In this document: in pieces, positions 31,938 through 44,114 of the stretch
Layout: each line of letters opens with the position of its first letter
How positions within the stretch are numbered: the stretch's first letter is position 1
DNA from: Pyropia yezoensis
Lineage: Eukaryota > Rhodophyta > Bangiophyceae > Bangiales > Bangiaceae
DNA length: 64,000 bases
NCBI GenBank assembly: GCA_009829735.1
Contig: CM020620.1
Coordinates: forward strand, 11,591,420-11,655,419
Direction: 5' to 3'
Notes under the pieces: generated by a model
Seen by the model: only the letters and a program-made list of their open reading frames with translations
The model's database searches: none
Told to the model about the DNA's origin: nothing
Made by a program: the position numbers and the translations under genes

Positions 31938-33996
31938 TTACATGGCAGGCGTCCACGTCGCCATGAAGCTCTTGAGCGTCTCCTTCAGCGCTGCGTCCGA
32001 CGACTCGGACAGCTGGCCCTCAGTCCGGATGGCATCCAGCAGGGAGCTCTTGGAAGACTTCACGTGCTTGAGGAAGTCCTGCTCAAACTTCTCAATGTGG
32101 GCCACCGGCGTTTTGTCCAGGAAGCCACGGACACCGGCATACAGGGTCACCACCTGGTCCTCGGGCGTCATCGGCGAAAGCTCCCGCTGCTTGAGGAGCT
32201 CGTTCAACCGATCACCGCGGTTCAGCTGCTGCTGCGTCGCCGCGTCAAGGTCAGATCCAAACTGGGCAAACGCCGCCACCTCGCGATGCTGCGCTAGCTC
32301 CAGCTTCATGGAGCCGGCCACCTGCTTCATCGCCTTCATCTGGGCCGCAGACCCGACGCGAGACACCGACAGGCCAACATTAATAGCAGGGCGCTGGCCC
32401 TTGAAGAAGAGCTCGGACTCGAGGAAGATCTGGCCGTCCGTAATGGAAATCACGTTCGTCGGAATGTAGGCCGACACGTCACCAGCCTGGGTCTCAATCA
32501 CCGGCAGCGCCGTCAGGGAGCCACCGCCCTCCGACTTGGCCATCTTGGCAGCGCGCTCCAGCAGCCGAGAATGCAGGTAAAACACATCACCAGGGTAGGC
32601 CTCACGGCCGGGAGGCCGGCGCAGCAGCAGGGACATCTGACGATACGCGACGGCCTGCTTGGACAGATCGTCGAAGACGATCAGCGCATGCTTGCCATTG
32701 TCACGGAAGTACTCGCCAATGGCCGTCCCCGAGTACGGCGCCAGGAACTGCAGCGGCGCGGCGTCCGAAGCCGTGGCCGCCACCACAATGGAGTACTTCA
32801 GAGCCCCAGCCTTCTCCAGGCTCTTCACAATCTGCGCCACGGTAGACCGCTTCTGCCCGACAGCAACGTAGATGCAGTACAGCTGCTTGTCCGTGTCCCC
32901 AGACTCAAAGTTTACCTTCTGGTTCAGGATGGCGTCCAGGGCAACGGCCGTCTTTCCAGTCTGACGATCACCGATAATCAGCTCGCGCTGGCCGCGACCG
33001 ATGGGCACCAGCGCGTCAACAGCCTTCAGCCCAGTCTGCATAGGCTCGTGCACACCAGTCCGGGGCATGATGCCCGGGGCCTTGACCTCCACACGCATCC
33101 GCTTGGCATCCGTGATGGGGCCCTTCCCGTCGATGGGGTTGCCCAGGGCATCGACCACACGGCCGAGCATGCCCATGCCCACCGGCACGTCGACAATGGA
33201 CCCCGTGCGCTTCACCAGATCGCCCTCAGCGATGTCACGATCGTTCCCAAACACCACCACACCGACGTTGTCAGACTCCAGATTCAGCGCCATGCCGCGC
33301 AGCCCAGAGGCAAACTCCACCATTTCACCGGCCTTGCAGTTGTTCAGGCCGAACACGCGGGCAATACCATCACCGACCGACAGCACGCGGCCGACCTCAT
33401 CGACGTCCACCTTCTGGTAGTACGACGTCACACGCTCCTCAATGATCGACGACAGCTCAGCGGGGTCGATGGAGGCCGCAGGGGCCGCAGTGGCGTGAAG
33501 GCCACGACGCGACACAAGAGACGCATGGCGCTGAGGGTAGAAAACATCAAGCAGCAGAAAGCACAGAATAGACAAGAGGCGGAAAAAATAAGGATCGTCA
33601 ACACCAATCCCGGACCGCCGGGTCGCCACGGCCCACAGACTGGCAGGGCGCGTGAACCAAAGGAATGGATCAGGACCGACTCGTCTGATCCACCACCAAA
33701 ACAAAGCAAGACGGCTTGGACGCACGCCACACCGAAGTCCGTTGTACAGGGCGCTCCCATCGCCGCCAGGCAGGGCTCGCGGATGCTCCCAAACCTCCAC
33801 ATCACAAAGTCAAGGCCAGAACGCCTCAGAGAAGCTGCGCCCGGATCGGCAGCGGATGAACCAACAGGGCGGGTCAACAACCTTAGCACCGACGATGCGA
33901 GCGGCTGAACAGATGGCCTCAACATACCTGAGCAACGCCGGTCGCGGCGGATCGCGACAGCGTGCGGGCACCAAAGACCAGGCCAGCGCGCAGCAT
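31938..33996 (-). CDS. ATPA: Mitochondrial ATP synthase F1 subunit alpha, two exons
   Basis: Catalytic-core subunit of the mitochondrial F1Fo ATP synthase. Exon 1 (33996-33928) encodes a 23-residue presequence, [20 protein letters not shown] followed by VAQ, and ends at a donor GTATGT. The intron 33927-33531 (397 bp) ends CTACCCTCAG. Exon 2 (33530-31938) continues in phase with [17 protein letters not shown]. The total is 553 residues, the usual length of alpha precursors. Walker A GDRQTGKT is at 210-217; [15 protein letters not shown] carries the arginine finger that reaches the beta catalytic site. The sequence is intact to a normal C-terminus. An in-frame extension upstream of exon 2 reads through the intron and is not used. 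The presequence on its own exon suggests it was added by exon joining. Confidence 0.95.
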
Positions 33997-36451
33997 GATG
34001 CCAATAGTCAAAGGAACAACCCCAATGTGCTGCCGTTGACGACCGGGCGTATCGCTCCCGGGCAGACGCGGATGGGACGGTGGCGACAGTGGGGGCGCAC
34101 GGGTCGCTCAACGGTGGGAGGGGGCGTGTGACCGTCGATGAGTGCGTGGGGCGCGGCTCGAAAGGTGTGCGCCCCCGGGGATGTGGCCCGGTCGGGCAAT
34201 GCCGACCACTCCCCAAGCACAACCGATTGTATTGTGATGACCCATTGCCACCTGATCAACTCCTGACCTTTCTTCCTCAATACAGTCAAAGAAGTAGAGA
34301 TGGATAAACGGGAACGGCACGCGTCGCCGGGATCTGGTGAGCAGAATTTCATTAATCTATTTCACATATTAAAATCAGTGCTGTTCGATGGTATCCGGCC
34401 AAGGGTATTACGAGCATATCAAAGCAAGGGTACACACGATACACATTTATCCTTGGGCAAAGTGCTGGTGTTTCCCTCACGGCTTTGTACACTTGGCTCA
34501 GCCACGGGTCACTGTCAGCTCCACACACTCACTGCCCTGAGACTCTTCAATACAATACACATAGCGAAATCTGATACGTTTCAACAGCCCTGACTCGAGT
34601 CTCAGGAGTCGGTTGGGTACGTCCCAAACATATTTGTCGGCTGTCTCGCATCCCAACCTCTGGACGTATCGCCGTAGGCAGCCCGCCCCCCTCGCACCAC
34701 ACCCTGGATTGCACACACTCACAGATGCGGACGGCCCAGTTCAAGCTCGTCGGAGGAGGGCTCAAGCCAAGGACAGCACTTCCGTTAAAGTAAAGAAAGC
34801 TAGAGCGCTCTGGAGCACCTACCTTGTTTTGTTATTATCTTATAGATTATATATCAATGGGAGCCCCCTCCCCGGGGCGCAAGTGGGGCTAGTAGCAAAG
34901 CTCTTTTCAAGCCCAGGGACAGATCAAGTGACAGAATTTTGGTGCAGAAATAGAGACTTTAAGGTACCAGATTCTCATCAGAATCTCTTTAGGATATGAT
35001 GAAACCCTGTCACGTGTGTCCGACATTTCTGGAGACAATTTGTATGGAGAGTTCTCTAATGTTCCCGTTTTTAGCCACTTCATGATACAGTTTGTTTATG
35101 TCATATATACGGACTGAGGCGCCCCGTGGGCAAATTCGACTGCAATGATGTGTCTTGGGTGCATCTTAACAACTGTGGCGGCGCGGACTGCATTTCGGCG
35201 CGCGGTGCTCCCGTGTCAGCACAGGACGTCGCCTACCTCTGTGCCAGAGCCCAGTTAGTGGCGGGCGCGTCACCGGCCGTGAGGAGGGGGATGGAACGGC
35301 AGCGACGGCGGGCGCGCTACTCATGTCGAGGAGGAGGGAGGTGGGATGGCTGCAGCGGCTAGCGCGTCGCCGGCAGGGAGCGAGGCGAGAGTGGAGCGGC
35401 AGCGGCGGCACGCGCGTCAACCGCGAGGAGGGAGAGGCGGGGGAAGCGGCCGCGGCGACGGGTGTGTCTCCGCCAGGGGGGGGGAGGGAGGTGAATGGTA
35501 GTAGCGATCGGAGTGCCTTTTTCGGGCGGGGGAGGGTTGAGGGGGGGGGCGACGACCGGGCAAAGTAAAGAAGGGGAGGGAGCATCGACCCTGACAGTGC
35601 AGAGGGACATGAAGTCGAGGGGGAAGGCAAAGCAATATCCAGGCAGAGGAGAAAGAGGCACATGGTGGAAGTGGGAGAATGGAAAGCGGGGGACTTGTGT
35701 CAGCCGTGAATGGGGGCGAGGGCGGCGTGAGAGGTCCGGGGGAGCCCATATCTTCGAACAGCGAAACAGCAACAGGGCATTGAAGGTGATGGGCACGACA
35801 GCCCGCAAGAGCGTGCGGTGGGGTGTTGTACGCCCCGTATGAATAGACTAGCTTCGGCGGCGCTCCAGTACTCAAAGAGAGAGCCCACACCGATCTCAAT
35901 AGAAGATCCTACTTGGAGCAGTGCTACCTCCGAAAGGCGCCGCGCTGATGCCCAAAGCCTTCGTCAGGCAACAGCAGCTTGAAGACGCTCGCGGAGGCAG
36001 TGTGCTGTGCTTCGCAGAGATTACACAGGAGGATGAGGGGAACTGGTGGCGTGCTGGTAGCCGGGAGCACGGTGTCGGACCGCCGTTTACGGCCTGTGCG
36101 GTACTGCGGCAGGACGATGGGTGTCTCGGACGGGATCTGTACACACCTCACCAGTTAGATGTGGCAGGGCTACATTGACGACAGTCCACGCTGGGCGAAA
36201 ATGCGTGAAACTGCCTGCGAAAGAGCAACGAAGAGTGCGGAAACGGATCTGCCTTGACGAGGGCTATACGGCCCGGCACTAAGGTTTCAGGGAAAAGCAC
36301 TATGTAGATTCTCATTGTGAGTGAGACCATAATGGTCACACGCAGCAGGCACAGCATGTATAGAAGAAAAGAACAAGCAGGCGTCAGTCCATGGAAAGGG
36401 CGGACGCCTGAAAAATAAAAATACCATAACGATGGCACTTCACACTATGCG
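33997..36451. other. Intergenic, including ATPA promoter side
   Basis: No supported gene. 34300-35100 is distinctly AT-richer, and 35280-35720 is GA/CT-skewed, so both strands show low-complexity frames. A pocket near 35920-36180 has frames on both strands without motifs. Confidence 0.45.
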
Positions 36452-38610
36452 CTACAGGAACGGTTGAAGGAAGGCAGCACGGTCGTCCCAGTTTTGCGCC
36501 GCGAAGTCGTCTCGTAGTGCTGCAAACTCGTCCGCATCTGTCGCCTCCGCCCTAGATCGCAGTTCATGCAGGAACGTCCCCACAGGCATGTCCTGCACAT
36601 GCCCGACAGCAGGATCATCGCCACCTCCGCTTTCATCAGCGGCCGGGCTGCCACCCCCGGCTGGGAGTCGCCGTCAGCCTCCCAATCCACATTCACACGC
36701 GCCGGCGGCCGTGTCGTTGCCCCCTGCCGGTGGCGCACTGCTGTCCCCGCCACCTGCAGCCCCACGATCTCCCGGACCGTCACTTTAAGGCAGTGGAGGA
36801 CAAGCTGCGGCGGCTGCGCCACCACCTCCGGCAGAAGAATTCCCGTGGTCCCGGTCGGTGCGCCTGCGAGGCAAGACGCTGCCGCGCCGCTGCTCCAGTG
36901 TCGTGTTGTGCAGGATGGATCCCACCTTTCCGGCGGGGACGACGCGCTGGCCCGTCTGGAAGCGTGCGGGGTAAAGGGCTACGTGAAAACGGGACTTCAC
37001 ATCTGCTATGAGGCGCACCAAGTCCTCGCGGAGCGCCTCCTGAAGCGGGTTGGACGTTCGTTCCTGCGGCGTCTGGGGCGTGGCGAAAGATGTGGCAAAG
37101 AATGCGTACTGAGGATGAATTTCGTCGGCAAGGTCTTAAAGGAGGCAGCGAGCTCAACCGGTGATGGTGTATTCAAAGGTTTGCGGCGGCCACACCCCGT
37201 AAACGGTAACAAAAAAGAGAGGAGATTGGCGCAGGACATTCACATCATTGTTGCTCCCCGGTGTGCCATTGAGCAAGTGCCAGATGAAAAGATCCTCGTC
37301 GCATACCGTTTCGATGAAAATGGAGCACTTCTTCTTGTACTCTTGGTACACTCCAGCGTGCGCGCGAAGGCAGTTGTGCCACTTCCAATGCGAGCAATCG
37401 ATGGAGCCCATGCACCCCGGGATCCCCGTCTCAGCGTTTCGCTGAATAATGATGGTGAGCTCGTAATTATTGGCGCGGTGCATGTAGATAGGTAATGTAG
37501 GGACTCTAGCGGCCCTCCACGTAGTGGGACCTCGTCTAGATCACGTTCTACCCCTGTGCACACCCTCTTCGAGAGGAGGATTGGGCCGATTAGGCCCTTT
37601 GGGATTTTACTGGCTTCCCATTGGTTCCTTCCTTGAGATGGGACCGGGTCGCCACTGGTTCTGGGGCCTTTTTTGGGATTCCAAGTGTATGAGATTTTTC
37701 CCCTGACCGGAGTGTTGGCACTAATGTTCGGCGGGGCTCGTCTTCCCCGTACCTCGGAGATTCCTGCCCCACTGGCAAGGATGACCCTTAGCGGAGGAAG
37801 CCTTCGGAAGATGTTAAAGGGTTTTGATTGACCCGCATGTGGCCCGGTGAGAAGCGTTGCTGGGTGCGGGTGAGAAGTGGAAAGAGTGTTCGTCGGGGTG
37901 CCCGTTGCTTGCCCCTTCGAAGAAAACAAACTTGCGTGTGCTTGAGCACTGTCGTTCCGGTCGCAGATCCCTTTGTCAACGAGCCAGGCGGTCGGTCGTT
38001 TAGTGTCTCTCCTGTCTCCCGGCGTTCTTGGTCGGTTGTATCTCTTTGTTTTTTGGGTGCTAGGCTCCGAAGGTACGTACAACCACTTCATGTACGTCTG
38101 CACATTGAATTCAACAAAGCTCTTGGTACACTGCTCAATCGTGCTGCAGGAGAGACGGACGTACTCTGTCGGTGTGGTCTTAGGCCTGCCCGTACGCAAG
38201 CACTCGAAAGGCTGCCACCAGCTTCTGGCGAGGATGAGACTGCTGGCGACCTGTAGCATTGATGGTCTGCCGCCAACCAGACTCGTACTCGATGTATTTG
38301 TAGATGCGATCCAGGACGACACGCGGCACACGAGAGCGGCGCTCAAAGTCTGTTTCGTCGTACACAGGAGGGTTGCCATGAAGGCCAGAATAATCACGGC
38401 AGACATTTTCCGGTCCAGCAGAGAAATCACGGTTCTTGTCGTCCCGCCGACCAGACAGTGAGCCGGAGTACAGCTTCTCCTCAGTGAAGGATGCCTCATT
38501 TTTGTCTTCGTCAGACAACATCATTGCGCGCCGCATCATGAGGGCAGTGCTCGCCTAGAGCGCGGCGTGTCCAGGTCGTCGCCGCTGTCCTGAACAAGGT
38601 CGATGGCCAT
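36452..38610 (-). pseudogene. PIF/Harbinger-type transposase, degenerate and interrupted
   Basis: Reading 38610 to 36452. The N-terminal segment starts MAIDLVQDSGDDLDTP and holds DETDFERRSRVPRVVLDRI and RQKLVAAFRVLAYGQA. A TAA and a one-base shift follow before EYVRLSCSTIEQCTKSFVE. After the insertion at 37495-38070 comes the catalytic DDE core, GIPGCMGSIDCSHWKW and GTPGSNNDVNVL. Further stops follow, then HPQYAFFATSFATPQTPQE and, in another frame, the end DEFAALRDDFAAQNWDD before a TAG at 36454-36452. PIF/Harbinger transposases usually work with a Myb-like partner protein; none is recognisable here. Several independent lesions make this a fossil. Confidence 0.85.
37495..38070. mobile_element. 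576-bp insertion in the Harbinger gene, possible solo LTR or small element
   Basis: Flanked by AGGTA on both sides (37490-37494 and 38071-38075). Removing the insert and one AGGTA joins the transposase in frame (WLYVP to IYMHRANN), so the borders are well fixed. The insert begins ATGTAGGGACTC and ends GCTAGGCTCCGA. It lacks terminal inverted repeats and clean TG...CA ends, and encodes nothing recognisable. A 5-bp duplication and LTR-like length favour a solo LTR. Confidence 0.7.
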
Positions 38611-39203
38611 AATGAAGGACGTGTTGCTTCCAGGATGGTTTGGCAATGGAGCGGGAGAGTGAGGTGCGTCGTGTTGGATGGGAAAGGTCGTGGTTGTACT
38701 GTGCGTAGGGGGCGTGGGCAGAGATGGGCTCGACGTCAAGGGCCATTTTGCGCGATGAGCACGATGTCGGCAGCCACAGCATGCGACGACAGGTGCGGTG
38801 CCACCGCCCCGCGGTCGCTCCACACCCGGCCGGCGACCGACCTCCTCTCTCCCGGGGCACGACCCGCGCCCTGCCCCTCCCCCCGCCCCACTGCGACAAT
38901 TTCGATGGCCGTGGATACGGGGCCCCCTTCCAGGCGACCTCCCTTGCCCCAACTCTGAGGGCGCGGATGCGGTCTCGCTCCAGCCGCCCTTTAACCCCAC
39001 TCCACATGCGTCACACTTCACCCCCCCCCGGTCCGCTTCCTCAGTCTTGAAGGTGTCATGGGGCCCCGCGCCAGGCGCCTTCTAAGCCCCTACCACAGGC
39101 CTCCCCGTCGACCCTTCTCCCTTCCACTACCCCAGTTTTTGAGGGTGTCATAGGGCCCCGCGTCAGGCCAGCGACATCCCCCTTGCTGGCCCCGGCCTTC
39201 CCA
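38611..39203. other. Upstream flank of the Harbinger fossil
   Basis: No gene. A direct repeat of about 28 bp (GGTGTCATGGGGCCCCGCG and GGTGTCATAGGGCCCCGCG) recurs at about 39050 and 39143. Confidence 0.45.
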
Positions 39204-39605
39204 CTGTGGCAGAACCAGCCCAACGTGGGGGACAGGGCGCGCCACAAGGAACCGTGAGACAGCTGGTCTGACCCGCATTTCCCTTTGCATTTGATTTCGG
39301 ACTTCCCCCAGTCAGGGATACTTTGCTTGGTAGTAAATCCAGCACGGATTTGAGGGTTATGTGCTTTTTTTCATATTGAATTCTCGTGTGGCCCGGTGGA
39401 GAGGTGCTGGGGTGGTCTGAGTGGCGAGATTCGGAGAGGACCCTGGAGGGATAAGGGGAGCAACAGCGGGGCTTGGCCGCGCTTCCCTGTCCGGAAAAAA
39501 AATAGTGTTGGCCCATACACCAGGATCTTGCTTCGTAGTGGGGGGTTGCCCAACATCTGGGATGGCGTGTGTGCGACTTGCACTTCTTCCGGTTCCCCCG
39601 ACACG
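39204..39605 (+). repeat. LTR family B, copy a, 3' end lost
   Basis: Begins TGTGGCAGAACC and follows 44115-44583 for about 400 bp (blocks GATACTTTGCTTGGTAGTAA, GTGTGGCCCGGTGG, GGACAGCGGGGC-like, GTGTGTGCGACTTGCA, TTCCGGTTCCCCCGACACG). Similarity stops at about 39605, before the LTR end and primer-binding site. Confidence 0.7.
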
Positions 39606-40235
39606 GTGTAGCACAGTAGGGATCCGTGACTGGTCCACGCTCAGGGAATAATCACCAGGGGGGATCGGCAGCAAAGTCACCGCGAGGCCAAGGTTGCTGT
39701 CCTTGGAGCGCAAGCCACGGGATCAAGATGAGAGCCCAAATGTGTTCACCTGAAAAGCAAGTCCCTCCGGTTTTAGGTAAGTCGTAGATACCGTAACCAA
39801 AACGAACTCCCAATTTCACAGTCATGGATTAGAAGTAGTCCCCCTAACTTAGGGTCGCAATACGGTCATCCATATTGCTACATACCCCCGCCCTAGGTTT
39901 GGCCCGTCCTCGGGTCGATCCGCATTCAGCTTTCTGAATGAAAATGTGTCGCGCGACCGTTTACCAGTCGGGCGGGGCTTTGCGCCCGTTCATCTCAACC
40001 ACCTCGTGTCGTGGTCGGTTCAAGGGGGTGCCCCCCCTGTGTGGCTCACAATATTGCAGTCGATTTTCTCGATGCGGGCTTCGGGTCACTACCCCTTCGG
40101 GTGTGGTGCAAGCGCATCCTCTACGAGGTGACTGGTGGTGGGCGAGGCCGTCTCGAGTGCAAGATGCTGAGGGGCGCCCGCCTCACGCGGGGACGGTTGT
40201 AGTGAACTCACTCCCCAAATGTACCCCGTGAGGGG
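39606..40235. other. Remnant DNA between LTR copy and decayed ORF
   Basis: No confident feature. A stretch near 40050-40200 reads HNIAVDFLDAGFGSLPLRVW on the plus strand, possibly the decayed start of the next feature. Confidence 0.35.
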
Positions 40236-42685
40236 GTGGTGTGGACCCAGGTGCCTGGGTGGAACGCGCTCTTCTGCAGCTCGTCCCGGCGTGCGCACCG
40301 TACTGCCGCGTTACCAGCGCCGGTCCGATTGCGAGGGGAACCCCTGCTGCCTCGGTGTGCCCCATGGACGATTATAAGGGGCCTCGGGACAAGAACGACA
40401 CCCTTGTCGAGAAGGACATGGAAGACGACTAGGTCGTCGCGCCTACAGCTGCCGGGCGCTTCCTGGCGTGTTCGTCCGAATATGAAGGGCGGACGGGCAC
40501 GCGTCCCGCGCGGCGACGTCTAGCGTCCCGAAAAAGCGGCCGTCGGTTGGGCTGATCTCAGTCTGCAGCGGCGCCACGGTGCAGACGGTGGGAGGTCTAC
40601 CTCGTGTGGCGGAGCCGCTTTCTTTTCCGCCGGCTGCCCGCCTGGGAACGAGCGCCAGCGCCGGCGCGAGGCCTTGTCAAGGTGGTTCTGCTGGGGGCGA
40701 AGGGGGTGTAGCGCCCATCGTTGGTAGTGGCAACTCCCCGTCCGCTATGGCGGGTCAACGTGGTCCGGTTGCCCGTCTGGCCGGCGATCCGGCGCCTGTC
40801 GCGGCGGACGTGCTTGTTAGCTCTGTGGCTACCCGGCGTGGGCCATTGGCCAGTCTTCCAGTTGTGGAGGTGCCCCCGGCGGTAGAGGCGCTACCTGCTG
40901 TGCCGCAGGCGTCTGTTGGTTAAGACGCGCCCTCTCCCACGGCGATAGACGGTGGGAGTTACTCCCGGCGGGTGCCCGCCATTTTTCTTCCTCCTCCGCC
41001 CCGTGTGGCGGTGCCGATGCAAGTGCCCGTTAGGCTCCCACCGGCACCGGCCGTACTTCCTGGGCCGTCCCGGATTGCCCAGGTGGGTGGCGGCGTGGTG
41101 GCGGGCTTGGGGCCCCCCCCGTTGTCGGTCCCCGACTTGGTTGCTCGGGTTCTCGGAATGTCGGTCAAGGAGCCCATGGACTCCGCCGGTCGGATGTTGG
41201 TGGACTCCCACCCCCCGGCGTATCGTGGAAGCTTCTACCGCCCCGTCTTGCTGGACCCATGTTGGACACGGGGGTTGGCTCGGCAGGTTGCGCGTCCGGA
41301 ATCGGTGCGCGTGGAGCACCATTCGGTGTTCAGTCAGTCAGACGAACGGCATGCCCAACTCTGGTGCCCGAGTCGGGCGGGCCTCTGAGGTTGTCCTCAG
41401 GTCCTCCTATGCGGTGTGCGATATGTTCGCGCACCCGTTGCCGCGGAATGTCGACTACCCTGCCGGTGCTCGGGGGGTTGCGGCCGCTACGGCCCCCGTG
41501 GCGCTTGAGCAAACCGTGCCCGGTACCAACCGGCATCCCGGACTGGATAGCTGTACGGGGGGACCCCGGTACAGGTCGTTGACGGCACCGTTCCCGCCCA
41601 TGTCGGCGCTGAAGTCTCCGTCAAGTTGGCGGCGCAACCATAGCATGATGGCGAATGCATTTTGCACGGATATATTGTGTGCTCTGCCAACCGGTAACGG
41701 TCGTGCACCAGTGTAAACCCTGGCGCGTCTCTCTGGGTGAGAGGCAGTGTGGGTGCCCGCTCCTGCCTTCCAGTTTGACACTGGTCCGTACCTCTGATAT
41801 TTCGGTAGCGTGTTGGCCTCTCGGCCCGTGCATGCGTTGCAGGGTGTCTTCACCCTGAAGGTTATCCTCGGGCAGGCCTTGTACTTCTTTCTGTCTGCTC
41901 GCCGGCAGGGCTGGCTGTTTCATCTTCCGTCGGGTGTCCGCCCGCACATTGGGGACATAGGCGTGGACGCCATTGCTGAGCGGACGGGTCTGGCCCGTGA
42001 GTTGGAGGCTCTTCTGGCTGTTAACGATGCCGTGAACTGGTCGGCTGTATCGACCTTGCCCCCGTTCCGGGAGCCGCAGGCTGGGGCTCTCCCCCTGCCT
42101 CGTTACTCGCTGCTCATCCGCCGAGCTACCTTGGGTGGGGACCACTACCGTGAGTTGGCATCCACCGAGGCCGTCGCTGACCTGGGTGTCCCCGTGTTCC
42201 TTCCTGATCCTCTTCAGGTGGTGGTCCCGTGGTTCGGTAATCCGACTCCAATGGGGACTGGTCGTTGGAACCGTGAGTAAGACTCTACAGGTGGGGGACG
42301 TGAGACGTCCCGTCGACGTGGGAAATCCTGCCGGGTTCTCTGTGGGTCTGCTTCCGTGGGGTCTGTTCCTCCCCCACGGTCATACCGTGCCCCGTTTCGG
42401 GCGCCGCCGGCTACGGCGGTGGCCGCGTCAGCGCCTCCGGCTGCGGCGGTGGCCTCGTAGGCTTCTGTCATGCCAGACGGTGGCCCCCGTTTACCGTACA
42501 AGGGCTTTGACGCCCTTATCACCCGTGAGTTGCGGGAGAGGCTCTCGGTTAGTTCGGTGGACATCCCCCCCGGTGCGGCGTTGGTTGGTACTGCGCGTTG
42601 CTTCGGCGGAGTACTTCGACCACATCCTGTTGGCACTGGACTCAGTGGAGGCTGGTCGCAGCACTCAATAGGAGCTTTGCACTGA
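40236..42685 (+). pseudogene. Decayed ORF opposite a Ty3 integrase, possible relative of the antisense ORF
   Basis: Several long plus-strand frames, joined through in-frame stops and a few frame changes: Ala/Pro/Val-rich (about 40580-41110), SVPDLVARVLGMSVKEPMD and DERHAQLWC (to 41388), then ALQGVFTLKVILGQALYFF onward (41810-42280), and RELRERLSVSSVDIPPGAAL ... EYFDHILLALDS near the end. It converges on the integrase at 42852-43905 just as the antisense ORF at 22989-25106 converges on its pol. The C-terminal ends share a loose pattern (Asp, Leu, Arg-Leu, Val, Gly, Asp ... Ala-Asp-Ser or Leu-Asp-Ser). No known domain recognised. Confidence 0.4.
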
Positions 42686-42851
42686 CGTTACTCAGGCGGT
42701 TGACAGTCGTTAGATTTTCGACCGGTGGAGTGGGGAGGTGCACGCGACGACTCGTGAGTGGACCCCTTCTGCCGGTGGGGGTACCCCCTGTTGAGGGTTT
42801 TGTCTTGACCGAAAGGCTGTGTAGACATAAGTGAGAGGGACCCGGTGACCC

Positions 42852-43905
42852 TTATGGTGGCCGGGTGATAGTGAGTATAAACGCATCCCCTGTGGGGGCC
42901 TTGCTTGACTCTGTTTGTCGCCTTCTGGAGGTTCCCCATCTGGCTAAGCCGTGACGTGCCTCAGGCGCTCTCACCCCCCCGCCCATCCTGGTTAGGTAAA
43001 ACTTGTGGAGGTCATGCTCCCTTACCCTGTCACTTGCCTCCATGGGTGTAGGTCTGCCCTGGCGTAAGCCCCAGGGTACTTCGATATTATCGGAGTTATC
43101 TTTCTCTGGCATTGTACGCCAGGATGAGTACGGACAGGAGCCTGTCTCAAGTCTTTGTGTGCTCAGCCATGTAGCACTGTACCATCTTGACGATGGTACG
43201 GTTGAGTCGTTCCACCTGCCCGTTGGTTTGTGGGTGGTAGTCGAATGCCCGACGGAGCTCGATGCCGAACATACCCATGACCTTGGTGAAGAATGCCGTT
43301 GTGAGGTTAGCTCCGCTATCTGAGAGGAGTTGGTCCATGACTCCGTATGCACTGATCCAGTGGTCACCCACTGCGTTCATGATACTGTAGACCGTATCAT
43401 CCGGAATGGCTGCCGCTCGCGACAGCTATGTGAAGCGGTCTGACATGACCAGGATATACTTGTTCCCCTCTTCCGTCGCCGAAAGTTGCCCCAGTATGTC
43501 GATAGTGACCTGCTCGTTGGGCCCATTGGGTGGGAACAGTGTCACAGCAGATGCCCGCCTATGAAAACTCATATGGTTACGTGCACATGGGTGACCTCGC
43601 CGTACGTTGCCGACTACGTCGACGATCATTGCGGGCCAGTAGAAAACGCTTCGCATGACTGCGAACATACGCAACCCCCCCGGGTGTCCGGCTGCAGGCT
43701 TCTCGTGTTCCCGTTATATCACGGCTTGCCGTGAGGATACGGGAACCACAACTTGATGTCGTCCGTCGGCGGGTGCCCGCCAGTGTATGAGTCCATCCTC
43801 CTTCTCGGAGAATATTCCGGCCGTTCCGGCCCGGCGGCTAGCGCGGTGGCGTCTACAGTCATCGCCATTGGCCTGTGCCCCCCGTCGCGAGGCGGCAGAC
43901 AGCAA
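42852..43905 (-). pseudogene. Ty3-type integrase remnant
   Basis: Read 43905 to 42852. Linker EDGLIHWRAPADGRHQV, a TAA, then the HHCC zinc finger region (EHEKPAAGHPGGLRMF, VFYWPAMIVDVV, HPCARN), VTIDILGQL, a TAG, LLSDSGANLTTAFF, then AFDYHPQTNGQVERLNRTI. A TGA at 43149-43147 occupies the conserved Trp position before DRLLSVLILAYN. The first approximately 760 bases stay in one frame despite three stops (TAA, TAG, TGA); the C-terminal tail (PWGLRQGRPTP onward) is frame-shifted. Gag, protease and reverse transcriptase of this element are missing; LTR family B fragments sit where they would be. Confidence 0.8.
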
Positions 43906-43927
43906 GTGTTAAACAGCAAGCAGTGTG

Positions 43928-44114
43928 TGTGGCAACAACCACTCGCGCACCCACCACCCAAGTTATGGTGGTGCACAAGAGCTGCCTCCCGTGTCGGGGG
44001 AACCAGAAGAGGTGCCAGTCGCACACACGCTGTCTCTGTTGTGGGGCAATGCCCCCACCAGTGAACAAGGAGATGGTGTGTGGGCCAACAGTTTCTTGGT
44101 CGGGACGGGGGAGC
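43928..44114 (-). repeat. LTR family B, inverted 3' fragment
   Basis: Reverse complement of 44396-44583, from the CCCGTCCCGA...AAACTGTTGG block to the terminal TTGCCACA at 43928. It abuts the direct copy head to head, giving arms of about 187 bp around a 280-bp spacer. Both arms can be read as CLPCRGNQK..C-type Cys-rich peptides, which I treat as chance. Confidence 0.75.
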
